Shown here piece by piece: positions 1 to 6,142 of a DNA stretch of 7,535 bases; the first letter of the stretch is position 1; every line of letters starts with the position of its first letter. Where the stretch lies: the NCBI GenBank assembly GCA_947177315.1, contig CAMWTX010000068.1:1-7535 (forward strand), read 5' to 3'. The notes below the pieces were generated by a model. That model searched no databases. It saw only the letters and a list, made by a program, of their open reading frames with translations, and was not told the DNA's origin. The DNA is from an uncultured Bacteroidales bacterium (GTDB lineage Bacteria; Bacteroidota; Bacteroidia; Bacteroidales; P3). The translations under genes and the position numbers were made by a program.

Positions 1-80
1 ATATGAATTTAAATTTATTACAAAGGTTTCATCCTACTTTTTGTCTACTAGGCCTTGCTTATTAAAAGTATCTCAAAAAA

Positions 81-117
81 CAAAAAGGGCCGAAAGAAAA
101 TCTTTCAGCCCTTTTTT
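81..117 (-). terminator. Intrinsic terminator of the tRNA-Lys/tRNA-Leu transcript (possibly bidirectional)
   Basis: The arms GGGC-c-GAAAGA (87-97) and TCTTTC-a-GCCC (101-111) pair with one mismatch around a 3-base loop. They are flanked by a run of A on the left (82-86) and T on the right (112-117). Read on the minus strand the hairpin is followed by a U-rich tail, which fits termination of the tRNA unit that ends 5 bases upstream at 122. The T-run on the other side means it could also stop plus-strand transcription entering the window from the left. Confidence 0.85.
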
Positions 118-121
118 CTTG

Positions 122-205
122 TACCTGAGATCGGAATCGAACCGATACGAGTTTTACCTCATTGGTGTTTGAGACCAACGCGTCTACCTATTCCGCCACT
201 CAGGC
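122..205 (-). tRNA. tRNA-Leu, anticodon CAA
   Basis: The minus strand folds as a class II tRNA of 84 bases. The acceptor stem is GCCTGAG with CTCAGGT (one G-T pair), followed by a leucine-type D arm (GCGGAATAGGTAGACGC). The anticodon stem GTTGG(T) encloses the loop CTCAAAC with anticodon CAA at 169-171, which reads UUG. A long variable arm (GAG paired with CTC) and a T arm ATCGG-TTCGATT-CCGAT follow. The discriminator is A, as in leucine tRNAs. The 3' CCA is not encoded (the bases after the discriminator are CAA) and must be added post-transcriptionally. It lies 5 bases downstream of tRNA-Lys in the same transcript. Confidence 0.97.
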
Positions 206-210
206 TGGAG

Positions 211-283
211 TGCCCTCGCGGAGACTCGAACTCCGGGCCCAATGATTAAGAGTCATTTGCTCTACCAACTGAGCTACGAGGGC
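211..283 (-). tRNA. tRNA-Lys, anticodon CTT
   Basis: The minus strand folds as a standard 73-base class I tRNA. The acceptor stem is GCCCTCG paired with CGAGGGC and the D arm is GCTCAGTTGGTAGAGC. The anticodon stem AATGA/TCATT encloses loop CTCTTAA with anticodon CTT at 248-250, which reads AAG. The T arm is CGGAG-TTCGAGT-CTCCG and the discriminator is A. CCA is not encoded (the next bases are CTC). It is the first gene of the two-tRNA unit, about 14 bases downstream of the expected transcription start. Confidence 0.97.
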
Positions 284-289
284 GTATCC

Positions 290-321
290 CTTGAAAAGGG
301 ACTGCAAAGGTAGTATTTTTG
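290..321 (+). promoter_or_regulatory. Candidate promoter of tig, divergent from the tRNA promoter
   Basis: CTTG (290-293) lies 20 bases upstream of TATTTTTG (314-321), which fits TAnnTTTG completely while the -33 box has three of four bases. It would give a leader of about 65 bases before tig. Its -7 box sits directly beside the minus-strand tRNA -7 box (305-312), so the two promoters overlap. An alternative -7-like box, TATCTTCG at 352-359, lies closer to the gene but lacks a well-spaced -33 element (nearest TTTG is 26 bases away). Confidence 0.45.
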
Positions 322-335
322 TTTGAAATTCCAAA
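305..335 (-). promoter_or_regulatory. Promoter of the tRNA-Lys/tRNA-Leu unit (Bacteroidetes type)
   Basis: On the minus strand TTTG (335-332) is followed after 19 bases by TACCTTTG (312-305). This matches the Bacteroidetes primary-sigma consensus TTTG-N19-TAnnTTTG at every defined position. Transcription would start around 297-299, a short distance before tRNA-Lys. Such a perfect match is expected for a highly expressed stable-RNA unit. Confidence 0.85.
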
Positions 336-392
336 ACCCGCGAAAAATTCATATCTTCGCAATCCTTTTAAACGCATAATACAATACGCGAT

Positions 393-1793
393 ATGAATAT
401 CACAAGAGAAAACAAAGACGCCCTGAGCGCCTACCTCAAACTGGAACTGTTGCCTGCCGATTACGAAAGCAAAGTGGCGGGCGAACTGAAAAGCTACCGT
501 CAGAAAGTGCAGATGAAGGGATTCCGTCAAGGCCAGGTTCCCCCTGCCCTCATCAAGAAGATGTACGGCAAAGCCATTCTGATGGAACAGATCAACGCCC
601 TGATGGCCGAAAGCGTGGATAACTACATCAAAGAAAACAAACTGAATATCCTGGGCAACGCCCTTTTGGTTCCGCAGGAAGAAAAAGAAAGTGTGATGGA
701 TTTCGACAACCCCGGCACGTTTACCGTGTGGTTCGAAATCGGCATCGCGCCCGAATTCGACATCGACCTGGAAAAAATCAGCGTGGACGGCTATCAGATT
801 GCCGTTTCCGATGAAATGCTGGACAAGCATCAGGAATCGCTCCTGCGCCGCTACGGCACGGTAACGAGCCCCGAAAAAGCCGATGCCGCCGACACCTTGG
901 GCGGAGAACTGATGGAACTCGATGAAAACGGCGAGATCAAAGAAGGCGGCATCAACGTGAGCACCTCCATCGCCATTGATTTGATTGCGCTCAAGACGAT
1001 TCAGAAACAGTTTATCGGCAAGGCCGTGGGCGCCACCGTTGATTTCGAGATACAGAAAGCGTTCAAGAACAAAACCGACCTGGCCTCGATGCTGCGCATC
1101 AAGGAAGACGAGCTGGCCAATATCGCGCCCAAGTTCCGTTTCCGCATCAACAGCATTACCCATGTGGAACCCGCCGTACTGGGCGAAGACCTCTACAAGA
1201 AAGCCTTTCCGCAGGAAGAAATCAAGGACGAAGCCGGTTTCCGCCAGGCCATGCGCAACGATATAAGCCGTTACTACGTGCAGAACACGAACCAGAAACT
1301 GTTTGTGGATACCGTTGACAAAATCATCGACACCACCAAGTTCGACATGCCCACCGAGTTCCTCAAACGCTGGATTCTCTCGGAAAGCAACCGCCGCGCG
1401 GAAGAAGAAAAGAAAGAAGCCGTAACCGAAATTCCCGACGAAGAAATGAAGCAGATTGAACGCTCCTTGCGCTGGGAACTGATTCAGAACAAGATTACGG
1501 AAAAATATCAGGTAAAGATTGAAGTGGAAGACCTGCGCGCCTTCTACAAGGAAAGGGTTCTTTCGCAGTACTTCCCCACCAACTCCGCCGACGAAGAAAT
1601 GAACAAACGCATCGAAATGTTCGTGGATTCGATGATGAAGAACCAGGAAGAAGTGAAACGTGTCTATGATATGGTCTTTGAAGAAAAGCTGACCGCCCTG
1701 TTCCGCGAAAAAGCCAAGGTAAAGACCAAGGAAGTGAGCATGGACCAATTCGTGGAAGTGCTCAAGAAAGACAACGAAAAGAAAAGCAAATAA
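393..1793 (+). CDS. tig: Trigger factor, ribosome-associated chaperone
   Basis: This is the cytosolic chaperone that docks at the ribosomal exit tunnel and shields nascent chains. The product has 466 residues, slightly longer than the enterobacterial protein of about 430 and usual for Bacteroidetes. The N-terminal ribosome-binding domain (about 1-120) contains the signature loop GFRQGQVP at 43-50, whose GFRxGxxP form contacts the ribosome. A FKBP/PPIase-like segment spans about 165-257. It is weakly conserved, and I cannot see a clear set of active-site aromatics, so prolyl isomerase activity is doubtful. The rest (258-466) is the highly charged helical C-terminal cradle, ending in a lysine-rich tail. 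The ATG at 393 is the only start giving the full N-terminal domain; there is no obvious Shine-Dalgarno, as is normal in this phylum. It lies 77 bases upstream of clpP, a conserved neighbour linking folding and proteolysis. Confidence 0.96.
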   Translation: MNITRENKDALSAYLKLELLPADYESKVAGELKSYRQKVQMKGFRQGQVPPALIKKMYGKAILMEQINALMAESVDNYIKENKLNILGNALLVPQEEKESVMDFDNPGTFTVWFEIGIAPEFDIDLEKISVDGYQIAVSDEMLDKHQESLLRRYGTVTSPEKADAADTLGGELMELDENGEIKEGGINVSTSIAIDLIALKTIQKQFIGKAVGATVDFEIQKAFKNKTDLASMLRIKEDELANIAPKFRFRINSITHVEPAVLGEDLYKKAFPQEEIKDEAGFRQAMRNDISRYYVQNTNQKLFVDTVDKIIDTTKFDMPTEFLKRWILSESNRRAEEEKKEAVTEIPDEEMKQIERSLRWELIQNKITEKYQVKIEVEDLRAFYKERVLSQYFPTNSADEEMNKRIEMFVDSMMKNQEEVKRVYDMVFEEKLTALFREKAKVKTKEVSMDQFVEVLKKDNEKKSK

Positions 1794-1820
1794 TTTTCGG
1801 TTTTCGACCTTCCTTTAACC

Positions 1821-1855
1821 AGCCTTGGAACCCCATGAAACCGGGTTCCAAGGCT
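1821..1855 (+). promoter_or_regulatory. Perfect 13-bp inverted repeat between tig and clpP
   Basis: AGCCTTGGAACCC (1821-1833) and GGGTTCCAAGGCT (1843-1855) are exact reverse complements around a 9-base loop. The RNA hairpin would be very stable. It is followed by TTAAACC rather than a U tract, so it is not a textbook intrinsic terminator. It could be a terminator or attenuator of the tig transcript, an RNA-processing or stability element setting the tig:clpP ratio, or, as DNA, a protein-binding dyad. No convincing TAnnTTTG promoter was found between it and clpP. Confidence 0.6.
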
Positions 1856-1870
1856 TAAACCAAACCTGCT

Positions 1871-2542
1871 ATGCAGAACGAATTCAGAAAATACGCCACC
1901 GGCCACCGGGGAATCAGCAACCTGAGCTTAGATAGGTTCAATTCCTACACGCTGGACTACATTTCGCCCACCATCATCGAGGAACGCCAGCTCAACGTGG
2001 CGCAGATGGACGTTTTTTCGCGTCTGATGATGGACCGCATCATCTTTCTGGGCACGCCCATCAACGATGAAGTGGCCAATATCATCGAAGCCCAACTGCT
2101 CTTCTTGGATTCAGTGGATCCGAAAAAAGACATTCAGATTTATCTGAACACGCCCGGCGGTTCGGTTTACGCCGGATTGGGCATCTACGACACGATGCAG
2201 TATGTTTCGCCCGATGTGGCGACCATCTGCACGGGCATGGCCGCCTCGATGGGTTCGGTGCTGCTCTGCGCCGGCGCCAAGGGCAAACGCACGGCGCTGC
2301 GCCACTCGCGCGTGCTGATCCATCAGCCGCTCGGCGGTGCGGAAGGCCAGGCCTCCGATATCGAAATCACCGCGCGCGAAATCCTCAAGGTAAAGAAGGA
2401 ACTCTACGACATTATCTCGCTGCACAGCGGCCAGCCGTACGAAAAGATTTACCAGGATGCCGACCGCGACTACTGGATGACCTCGCAGGAAGCCCTCGAA
2501 TACGGCATGATTGACGAAGTGCTCCAAAAACAGAAAAAATAA
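1871..2542 (+). CDS. clpP: ATP-dependent Clp protease proteolytic subunit ClpP
   Basis: This is the serine peptidase of the Clp protease. Fourteen subunits form a barrel that degrades proteins unfolded and fed in by an AAA+ partner such as ClpX. The product has 223 residues. The active site is complete: nucleophile Ser126 in GMAASMGS, His151 in LIHQPLGG and Asp200 in DADRDYWMT. The oxyanion-region glycines are in NTPGGSVYAG (93-102), and the handle helix follows in 157-190. The N-terminus is about 25 residues longer than the mature E. coli enzyme, which may be a processed propeptide. The ATG at 1871 gives the usual Bacteroidetes length. It follows tig after 77 bases and precedes the signal peptidase gene by 6. 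In many Bacteroidetes clpX follows directly; here it does not, so the unfoldase must be encoded elsewhere. Confidence 0.97.
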   Translation: MQNEFRKYATGHRGISNLSLDRFNSYTLDYISPTIIEERQLNVAQMDVFSRLMMDRIIFLGTPINDEVANIIEAQLLFLDSVDPKKDIQIYLNTPGGSVYAGLGIYDTMQYVSPDVATICTGMAASMGSVLLCAGAKGKRTALRHSRVLIHQPLGGAEGQASDIEITAREILKVKKELYDIISLHSGQPYEKIYQDADRDYWMTSQEALEYGMIDEVLQKQKK

Positions 2543-2548
2543 ACACCC

Positions 2549-4072
2549 ATGGGCTGGATTCTGCTTGTAATCGTTTATAAACTTTTACTGTGGCTCTCTT
2601 TACAGGGCGTCTTTACCGCTTACGGCAAGAATCCGCTGTTGAGCCTGGTTCCCTTTTACGGGGAATGGCTTTGGATAAGGCTGCTGAAAGTGAAATGGTA
2701 CGGCTATTTCCCTTTCCTGTTCCTGCCTTTCATCAACGTGTTTGTATTTTGGCTGCTTTGCGTGGAAACCACCTACGGCTATCAACGCCGCAAGGTTTGG
2801 GAATGTTTCTGCGCCTGCGCCTTTTTCTTCGTTTATTTTCCGCTGCTGCACTTCAGGAACAAAGAAACCTTCGTGTGTGCCAAAGACCTGCCCGAAGTCA
2901 AGAAATCGGCGGCGCGGGAATGGCTCGACACGATTGTCTTCGCGCTCACGGTGGTGCTCATCATCCATGCCTTTTACTTTAAAGGCTATGTGATTCCGTC
3001 TTCTTCGATGGAAAAATCGCTCAACGTGGGCGATTTCCTATTCGTGAGCAAAGTGGCCTACGGCCCGCGGGTGCCGCAGACTCTGGTTACCTTTCCTTTT
3101 GTGCAGCACACCCTGCCGCTCACCAAAGACAAACCCTCCTACCTTACCTGGATAGAACTGCCCTACCACCGCTTGCCGGGCTTGGGCAACGTAAGGCACA
3201 ACGATGTGATCGTGTTCAATTTTCCCGACGGCGACACGGTGTCGAGCGTCTATCAGAGCAATATCAGCTACAACACCTTGGTAAAGGAAGTGGGGCGGCA
3301 AAGGGTCTGGAACGACCCGGCTTCTTTCGGCCGGATCACCTACCGCCCGGTGGATAAACGGGAAAATTTCGTAAAACGCTGCATCGGCTTGCCGGGCGAT
3401 ACCGTTTCGATTATCAACCGCCAGGTCTATATCAACGGAAAGATGGCGCGGAATCCGGAAAACCTGCAGTTCAACTACCGCATCCTGCCCTCTCCCGCCG
3501 TGGTGGGCAGCCGCTTCTGGAAAGAATTAGGCGTATCGAACGACGATTTGAAGATGCTCTTCCACCCCGATTACGGTTCGGTGCCTTTAACCCAAGAAAT
3601 GGTGCGGAAACTGGAAGCCCTTCCGGGCGTGGAAAGCGTGCAGGCCTTGGTGGAACCCGCCGGTTTGGGCGACGGCAGGCTCTTTCCCTACAGCCCGAAA
3701 GATTATCCCTGGAACGTAGATAACTACGGCCCTGTCTATGTGCCGGCCAAGGGCGACACCCTGCACCTGGATTCCCAAAACATAGCCCTCTACAAACGGC
3801 TTATCACGATTTACGAGAACAACACGCTCCAAACCTTGGCCAACGGTTCTTTCCTGATTAACGGCCAAGCCACCGATACCTACGTTTGCCAAATGGACTA
3901 CTATTGGGCCATGGGCGACAACCGCCACAATTCCGCCGATTCCCGTTTCTGGGGTTTCGTGCCCGAAGACCACCTGGTGGGCAAGGCTTTCTTCGTTTGG
4001 TTCTCCTGGAACAAAGACGCCTCCGGCCTCAAGAAAGTGCGCTGGAACAAACTGATGCGCGGCATCCGGTAA
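2549..4072 (+). CDS. lepB: Signal peptidase I, long form with polytopic N-terminal domain
   Basis: This inner-membrane enzyme cleaves signal peptides from exported proteins using a Ser/Lys dyad. All signature boxes are present: box B IPSSSMEKSL with nucleophile Ser153, box C RHNDVIVFNFP (216-226), box D FVKRCIGLPGD with general-base Lys276, and box E GDNRHNSADSRFWGFVP (456-472). The protein has 507 residues, far longer than the 324 of E. coli LepB. About 125 N-terminal residues carry hydrophobic segments near 2-22, 52-72 and 86-101, before the canonical membrane anchor at about 126-145. A large periplasmic insertion (about 310-405) separates boxes D and E. Long forms of this kind are known in Bacteroidetes. 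The start codon lies 6 bases after the clpP stop, implying translation from one mRNA. No clear terminator follows. The gene symbol is by family; paralogues may exist elsewhere in the genome. Confidence 0.93.
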   Translation: MGWILLVIVYKLLLWLSLQGVFTAYGKNPLLSLVPFYGEWLWIRLLKVKWYGYFPFLFLPFINVFVFWLLCVETTYGYQRRKVWECFCACAFFFVYFPLLHFRNKETFVCAKDLPEVKKSAAREWLDTIVFALTVVLIIHAFYFKGYVIPSSSMEKSLNVGDFLFVSKVAYGPRVPQTLVTFPFVQHTLPLTKDKPSYLTWIELPYHRLPGLGNVRHNDVIVFNFPDGDTVSSVYQSNISYNTLVKEVGRQRVWNDPASFGRITYRPVDKRENFVKRCIGLPGDTVSIINRQVYINGKMARNPENLQFNYRILPSPAVVGSRFWKELGVSNDDLKMLFHPDYGSVPLTQEMVRKLEALPGVESVQALVEPAGLGDGRLFPYSPKDYPWNVDNYGPVYVPAKGDTLHLDSQNIALYKRLITIYENNTLQTLANGSFLINGQATDTYVCQMDYYWAMGDNRHNSADSRFWGFVPEDHLVGKAFFVWFSWNKDASGLKKVRWNKLMRGIR

Positions 4073-4256
4073 GTAGAACGTGAGATTCCTTTATTGGCGC
4101 ACGTATTACGCCATGTCGGCCCCAAAAACGGCGGGTATTGGGAAATTCTTTCTTAGTTCTTCTCTCCTGGTTTTCTATCCTGTCTCTCCAGTTCTTCTTG
4201 CGCAGACATGACAATGCGTATGCATGACGCATTATACCATCCAAAACTTTCCAATC
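4073..4256. other. Intergenic segment between lepB and the Fic gene
   Basis: No gene is supported here. The base composition changes from the GC-richer housekeeping block to the AT-richer accessory block. I see no strong terminator after lepB; the TGGCG/CGCCA pairing near 4093-4114 is weak and lacks a U tract. A 43-codon GTG-started frame (4080-4211) ends in a low-complexity Ser/Leu/Val stretch and is not convincing. The only clear structure is the dyad at 4213-4233. Confidence 0.5.
4213..4233. repeat. Inverted repeat upstream of the Fic promoter
   Basis: AATGCGT (4213-4219) and ACGCATT (4227-4233) are exact 7-base inverted arms around a 7-base centre, ATGCATG, that is itself nearly palindromic. 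The element lies 23 bases upstream of the proposed -33 box of the Fic gene. It may be a binding site for a dimeric regulator, but nothing in the sequence identifies the protein. Confidence 0.4.
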
Positions 4257-4273
4257 TTTTACAAACTGGAAAG
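4247..4273. promoter_or_regulatory. Candidate operator: inverted repeat bracketing the Fic -33 element
   Basis: CTTTCCA (4247-4253) and TGGAAAG (4267-4273) are exact inverted 7-base arms. Their centres are 20 bases apart, about two helical turns, so a dimer could bind both on one DNA face. The proposed -33 element (4257-4260) lies inside the spacer, so occupancy would block RNA polymerase. The Fic product carries a C-terminal winged-helix-like segment, so autoregulation is a reasonable inference, though unproven. Confidence 0.45.
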
Positions 4274-4287
4274 AATTTGTATATTTG
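4257..4287 (+). promoter_or_regulatory. Promoter of the Fic-domain gene (Bacteroidetes type)
   Basis: TATATTTG (4280-4287) matches the -7 consensus TAnnTTTG completely. TTTT at 4257-4260, exactly 19 bases upstream, matches three of four bases of the -33 element. Transcription would start around 4293-4295, leaving a leader of about 20 bases before the ATG at 4316. It shows that the Fic gene is transcribed independently of the tig-clpP-lepB cluster. Confidence 0.75.
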
Positions 4288-4315
4288 CATAATTGAAAAC
4301 ATTGATTTTTAATAT

Positions 4316-5635
4316 ATGGAACGCGCACCAAAAATCACAGAGAAGGCATTATGGAAAACGTTTATGCAATGGTCACAATTGCCCAAAGAGATATTGTCAT
4401 TAGCCGCAAAAATCAATGATGAATACGAATATTGGGATACTGTCAAATACAAACTGCTCCCAAAAAACTTTTCTCCCGAAGACCTATGGTGTATTGTAGT
4501 TGCTGAACGGATGAAATCTGATGTAAGGGTTTGGAAAAAATATGACGTACATTTTTCGTTGAGCAATAAAATGCAACGGCAATGCCATCTGTTTGATATG
4601 TATTTTGGCGGTTCATGGGGCGCGGATTCCGTTATTCCTGCAGGTAGCCAGGAAAGGTATCTTATCAGTTCTTTAATGGAAGAAGCCATTTCTTCGAGTC
4701 AAATGGAAGGGGCGGCCACGACCCGAAAAGTAGCCAAGGAAATGTTGCGCAAGAAAATCTCGCCTAAGGACAGGTCGCAACAGATGATATTCAATAACTA
4801 TCAAACGATACGGTTCATAACCACCAATAAAGAGAGCCCCTTGACGGAGGAGTCTTTGCTGTATATACATAGGTTGATGACGGCAAAAACCTTGGACAAT
4901 ACGACAGAAGAGGGGCAGTTTCGTCAGAATGACGATGTGGTTGTAGAAGACGGTATTACGCATAAAGTGGTGCATACACCGCCTTCGTTTACGGAGATAC
5001 CGAAATTTGTTGATGAATTGTGTGCGTTTTTTAATGAGAAAAACACACCGGATACGCCATTCATCCATCCAATAATAAAGGGTATCATCATTCATTTTAT
5101 GGTTGCATATATGCACCCGTTTGTAGATGGAAACGGCCGTACTGCCAGAGCATTGTTCTATTGGTATATGCTAAAACAAGGTTATTGGCTGACCGAATAT
5201 CTTTCTATTTCACGAATCATTTACAGATCCAAGAAGAAATACGAGAAATCGTTTCTATACACAGAGACCGATGGTAATGATATGGGGTATTTTATAGCCT
5301 ATAATTTGAGGATATTGGATTTGGCATTTAAAGAATTGCAAAAGTATATTCAACGAAAGATTAAGGAAAAGCAGATGGCGGCCACATTCCTGAAAGTGGA
5401 CAATATCAATGAAAGACAAGCAGAAATAATCAAGTTATACTACGATAACGCTAAGGAAATGCTTACGGTGAAAGATTTGCAGGCAAGGTTTTCGATAACG
5501 CCGACAACGGCTAAGAATGATATAGTCGGACTTGTCAATAGGGGCATATTAAGAGAAATCTCCCTTAATAAAGTGAAAAAAGGGTATGTGAAAGGGGATT
5601 TATTTGATGATACGATAATAAAAGCCGGACTCTAA
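4316..5635 (+). CDS. Fic-domain protein (putative AMP transferase) with C-terminal winged helix
   Basis: Fic enzymes transfer AMP, or sometimes another phosphate-containing group, to hydroxyl side chains of target proteins. The 439-residue product has the full catalytic motif HPFVDGNGRTAR at 267-278 with catalytic His267. The inhibitory-helix motif [S/T]xxxE[G/N] is Ser127-SQM-Glu131-Gly132, N-terminal to the Fic core, which makes this a class II, self-inhibited enzyme. The flap region near 200-225 (GQFRQNDDVVV... HTPPS) would position the target. Residues 365-437 (NERQAEII... LTVKDLQARFSITPTTAKNDI) look like a winged helix-turn-helix, so the protein may bind DNA or autoregulate. No signal peptide is seen, so it is cytosolic. 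It has its own promoter and a composition more AT-rich than lepB, suggesting lateral acquisition. It is convergent with the downstream fragment, whose stop overlaps its TAA. The target is unknown. Confidence 0.93.
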   Translation: MERAPKITEKALWKTFMQWSQLPKEILSLAAKINDEYEYWDTVKYKLLPKNFSPEDLWCIVVAERMKSDVRVWKKYDVHFSLSNKMQRQCHLFDMYFGGSWGADSVIPAGSQERYLISSLMEEAISSSQMEGAATTRKVAKEMLRKKISPKDRSQQMIFNNYQTIRFITTNKESPLTEESLLYIHRLMTAKTLDNTTEEGQFRQNDDVVVEDGITHKVVHTPPSFTEIPKFVDELCAFFNEKNTPDTPFIHPIIKGIIIHFMVAYMHPFVDGNGRTARALFYWYMLKQGYWLTEYLSISRIIYRSKKKYEKSFLYTETDGNDMGYFIAYNLRILDLAFKELQKYIQRKIKEKQMAATFLKVDNINERQAEIIKLYYDNAKEMLTVKDLQARFSITPTTAKNDIVGLVNRGILREISLNKVKKGYVKGDLFDDTIIKAGL

Positions 5636-6138
5636 TCATATCTGTGCCTATTCCCGAGGACGTACACCAAACGGCTTATCGTGCAAGGCGTTCTGGCAGG
5701 TTTGGATTTTGCACTCGACTTTCTGCTTATATGACCTTGTTCATCGGAAACGACTTGCGAAATAGAGAACGTGTTTCCGAAACCGGGTGTCTGATCTGCG
5801 TCCGGAAAACCTTCCTTTGCCGAATGTACCGGATGAATATACTTATTCGCTCCTTCAGCTATCCCATCCAGTTTAGTCTTTATATCGTCCAACCACTTCT
5901 TGATTCCACCGAATAATTTGGCAATCGTACTGCCGGATTTTACTTCCTCTACGCTTTCTTTGTCATTAAACACCACTTTTGTCTGCGAGGCATCGCCGCC
6001 CACCCTATCGAGTTTCTGCGTGATGCCGAGCGTGTCCACCAGACGGATGCCACCCTCTTCCGTAATCTTCAGCGGAAACTTATCCTTTACCTCTTCCTTA
6101 ACCGTGGTGTTCTGCGCCGTGTAGTCGTAGGCAATGGG
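5632..6138 (-). pseudogene. Remnant of a phage tail-fibre-like gene
   Basis: The minus strand reads continuously from 6138 to a TAG at 5634-5632. It contains the stretch KLFGGIKKWLDDIKTKLDG followed by IAEGANKYIHPVHSAKEG and then SISQVVSDEQGHIS. The pattern DGIAEGANKYxHP...D-GHI is typical of tail-fibre or collar proteins in Bacteroidales prophages, as I remember the family; no search was run. There is no usable ATG in the frame, and a TAG at 6141-6139 precedes it. After GHIS (about 5725) the sequence stops looking like the family and becomes basic low-complexity, suggesting a frameshift or junction. Both ends are therefore missing. It begins right after the stop of the DUF1016 gene and ends overlapping the stop of the Fic gene. 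Most likely non-functional debris of a prophage or integrated element. Confidence 0.65.
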
Positions 6139-6142
6139 CTAT

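Noticed and set aside
352..359. TATCTTCG as the main tig promoter
   Set aside because: It matches the -7 pattern with one mismatch, but the only TTTG upstream is 26 bases away, too far. It is kept only as an alternative to the better-spaced 290-321 candidate.
246..1748. A 500-codon open frame on the minus strand opposite tig
   Set aside because: The translation is rich in Phe/His/Val/Gly runs typical of the antisense of a Lys/Glu-rich gene, and it runs into the tRNA genes. The plus-strand trigger factor is unambiguous.
4080..4211. A 43-codon frame starting with GTG just after lepB
   Set aside because: The second half is a low-complexity Ser/Leu/Val/Phe run, no homology is recognised, and there is no promoter or start context. 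At most it is a remnant.
5644..6124. Plus-strand frames of 90 and 74 codons between the Fic and DUF1016 genes
   Set aside because: They are antisense to the tail-fibre-like fragment, which has recognisable sequence patterns on the minus strand. Their translations look like random Ser/Leu/Cys-rich shadow sequence.
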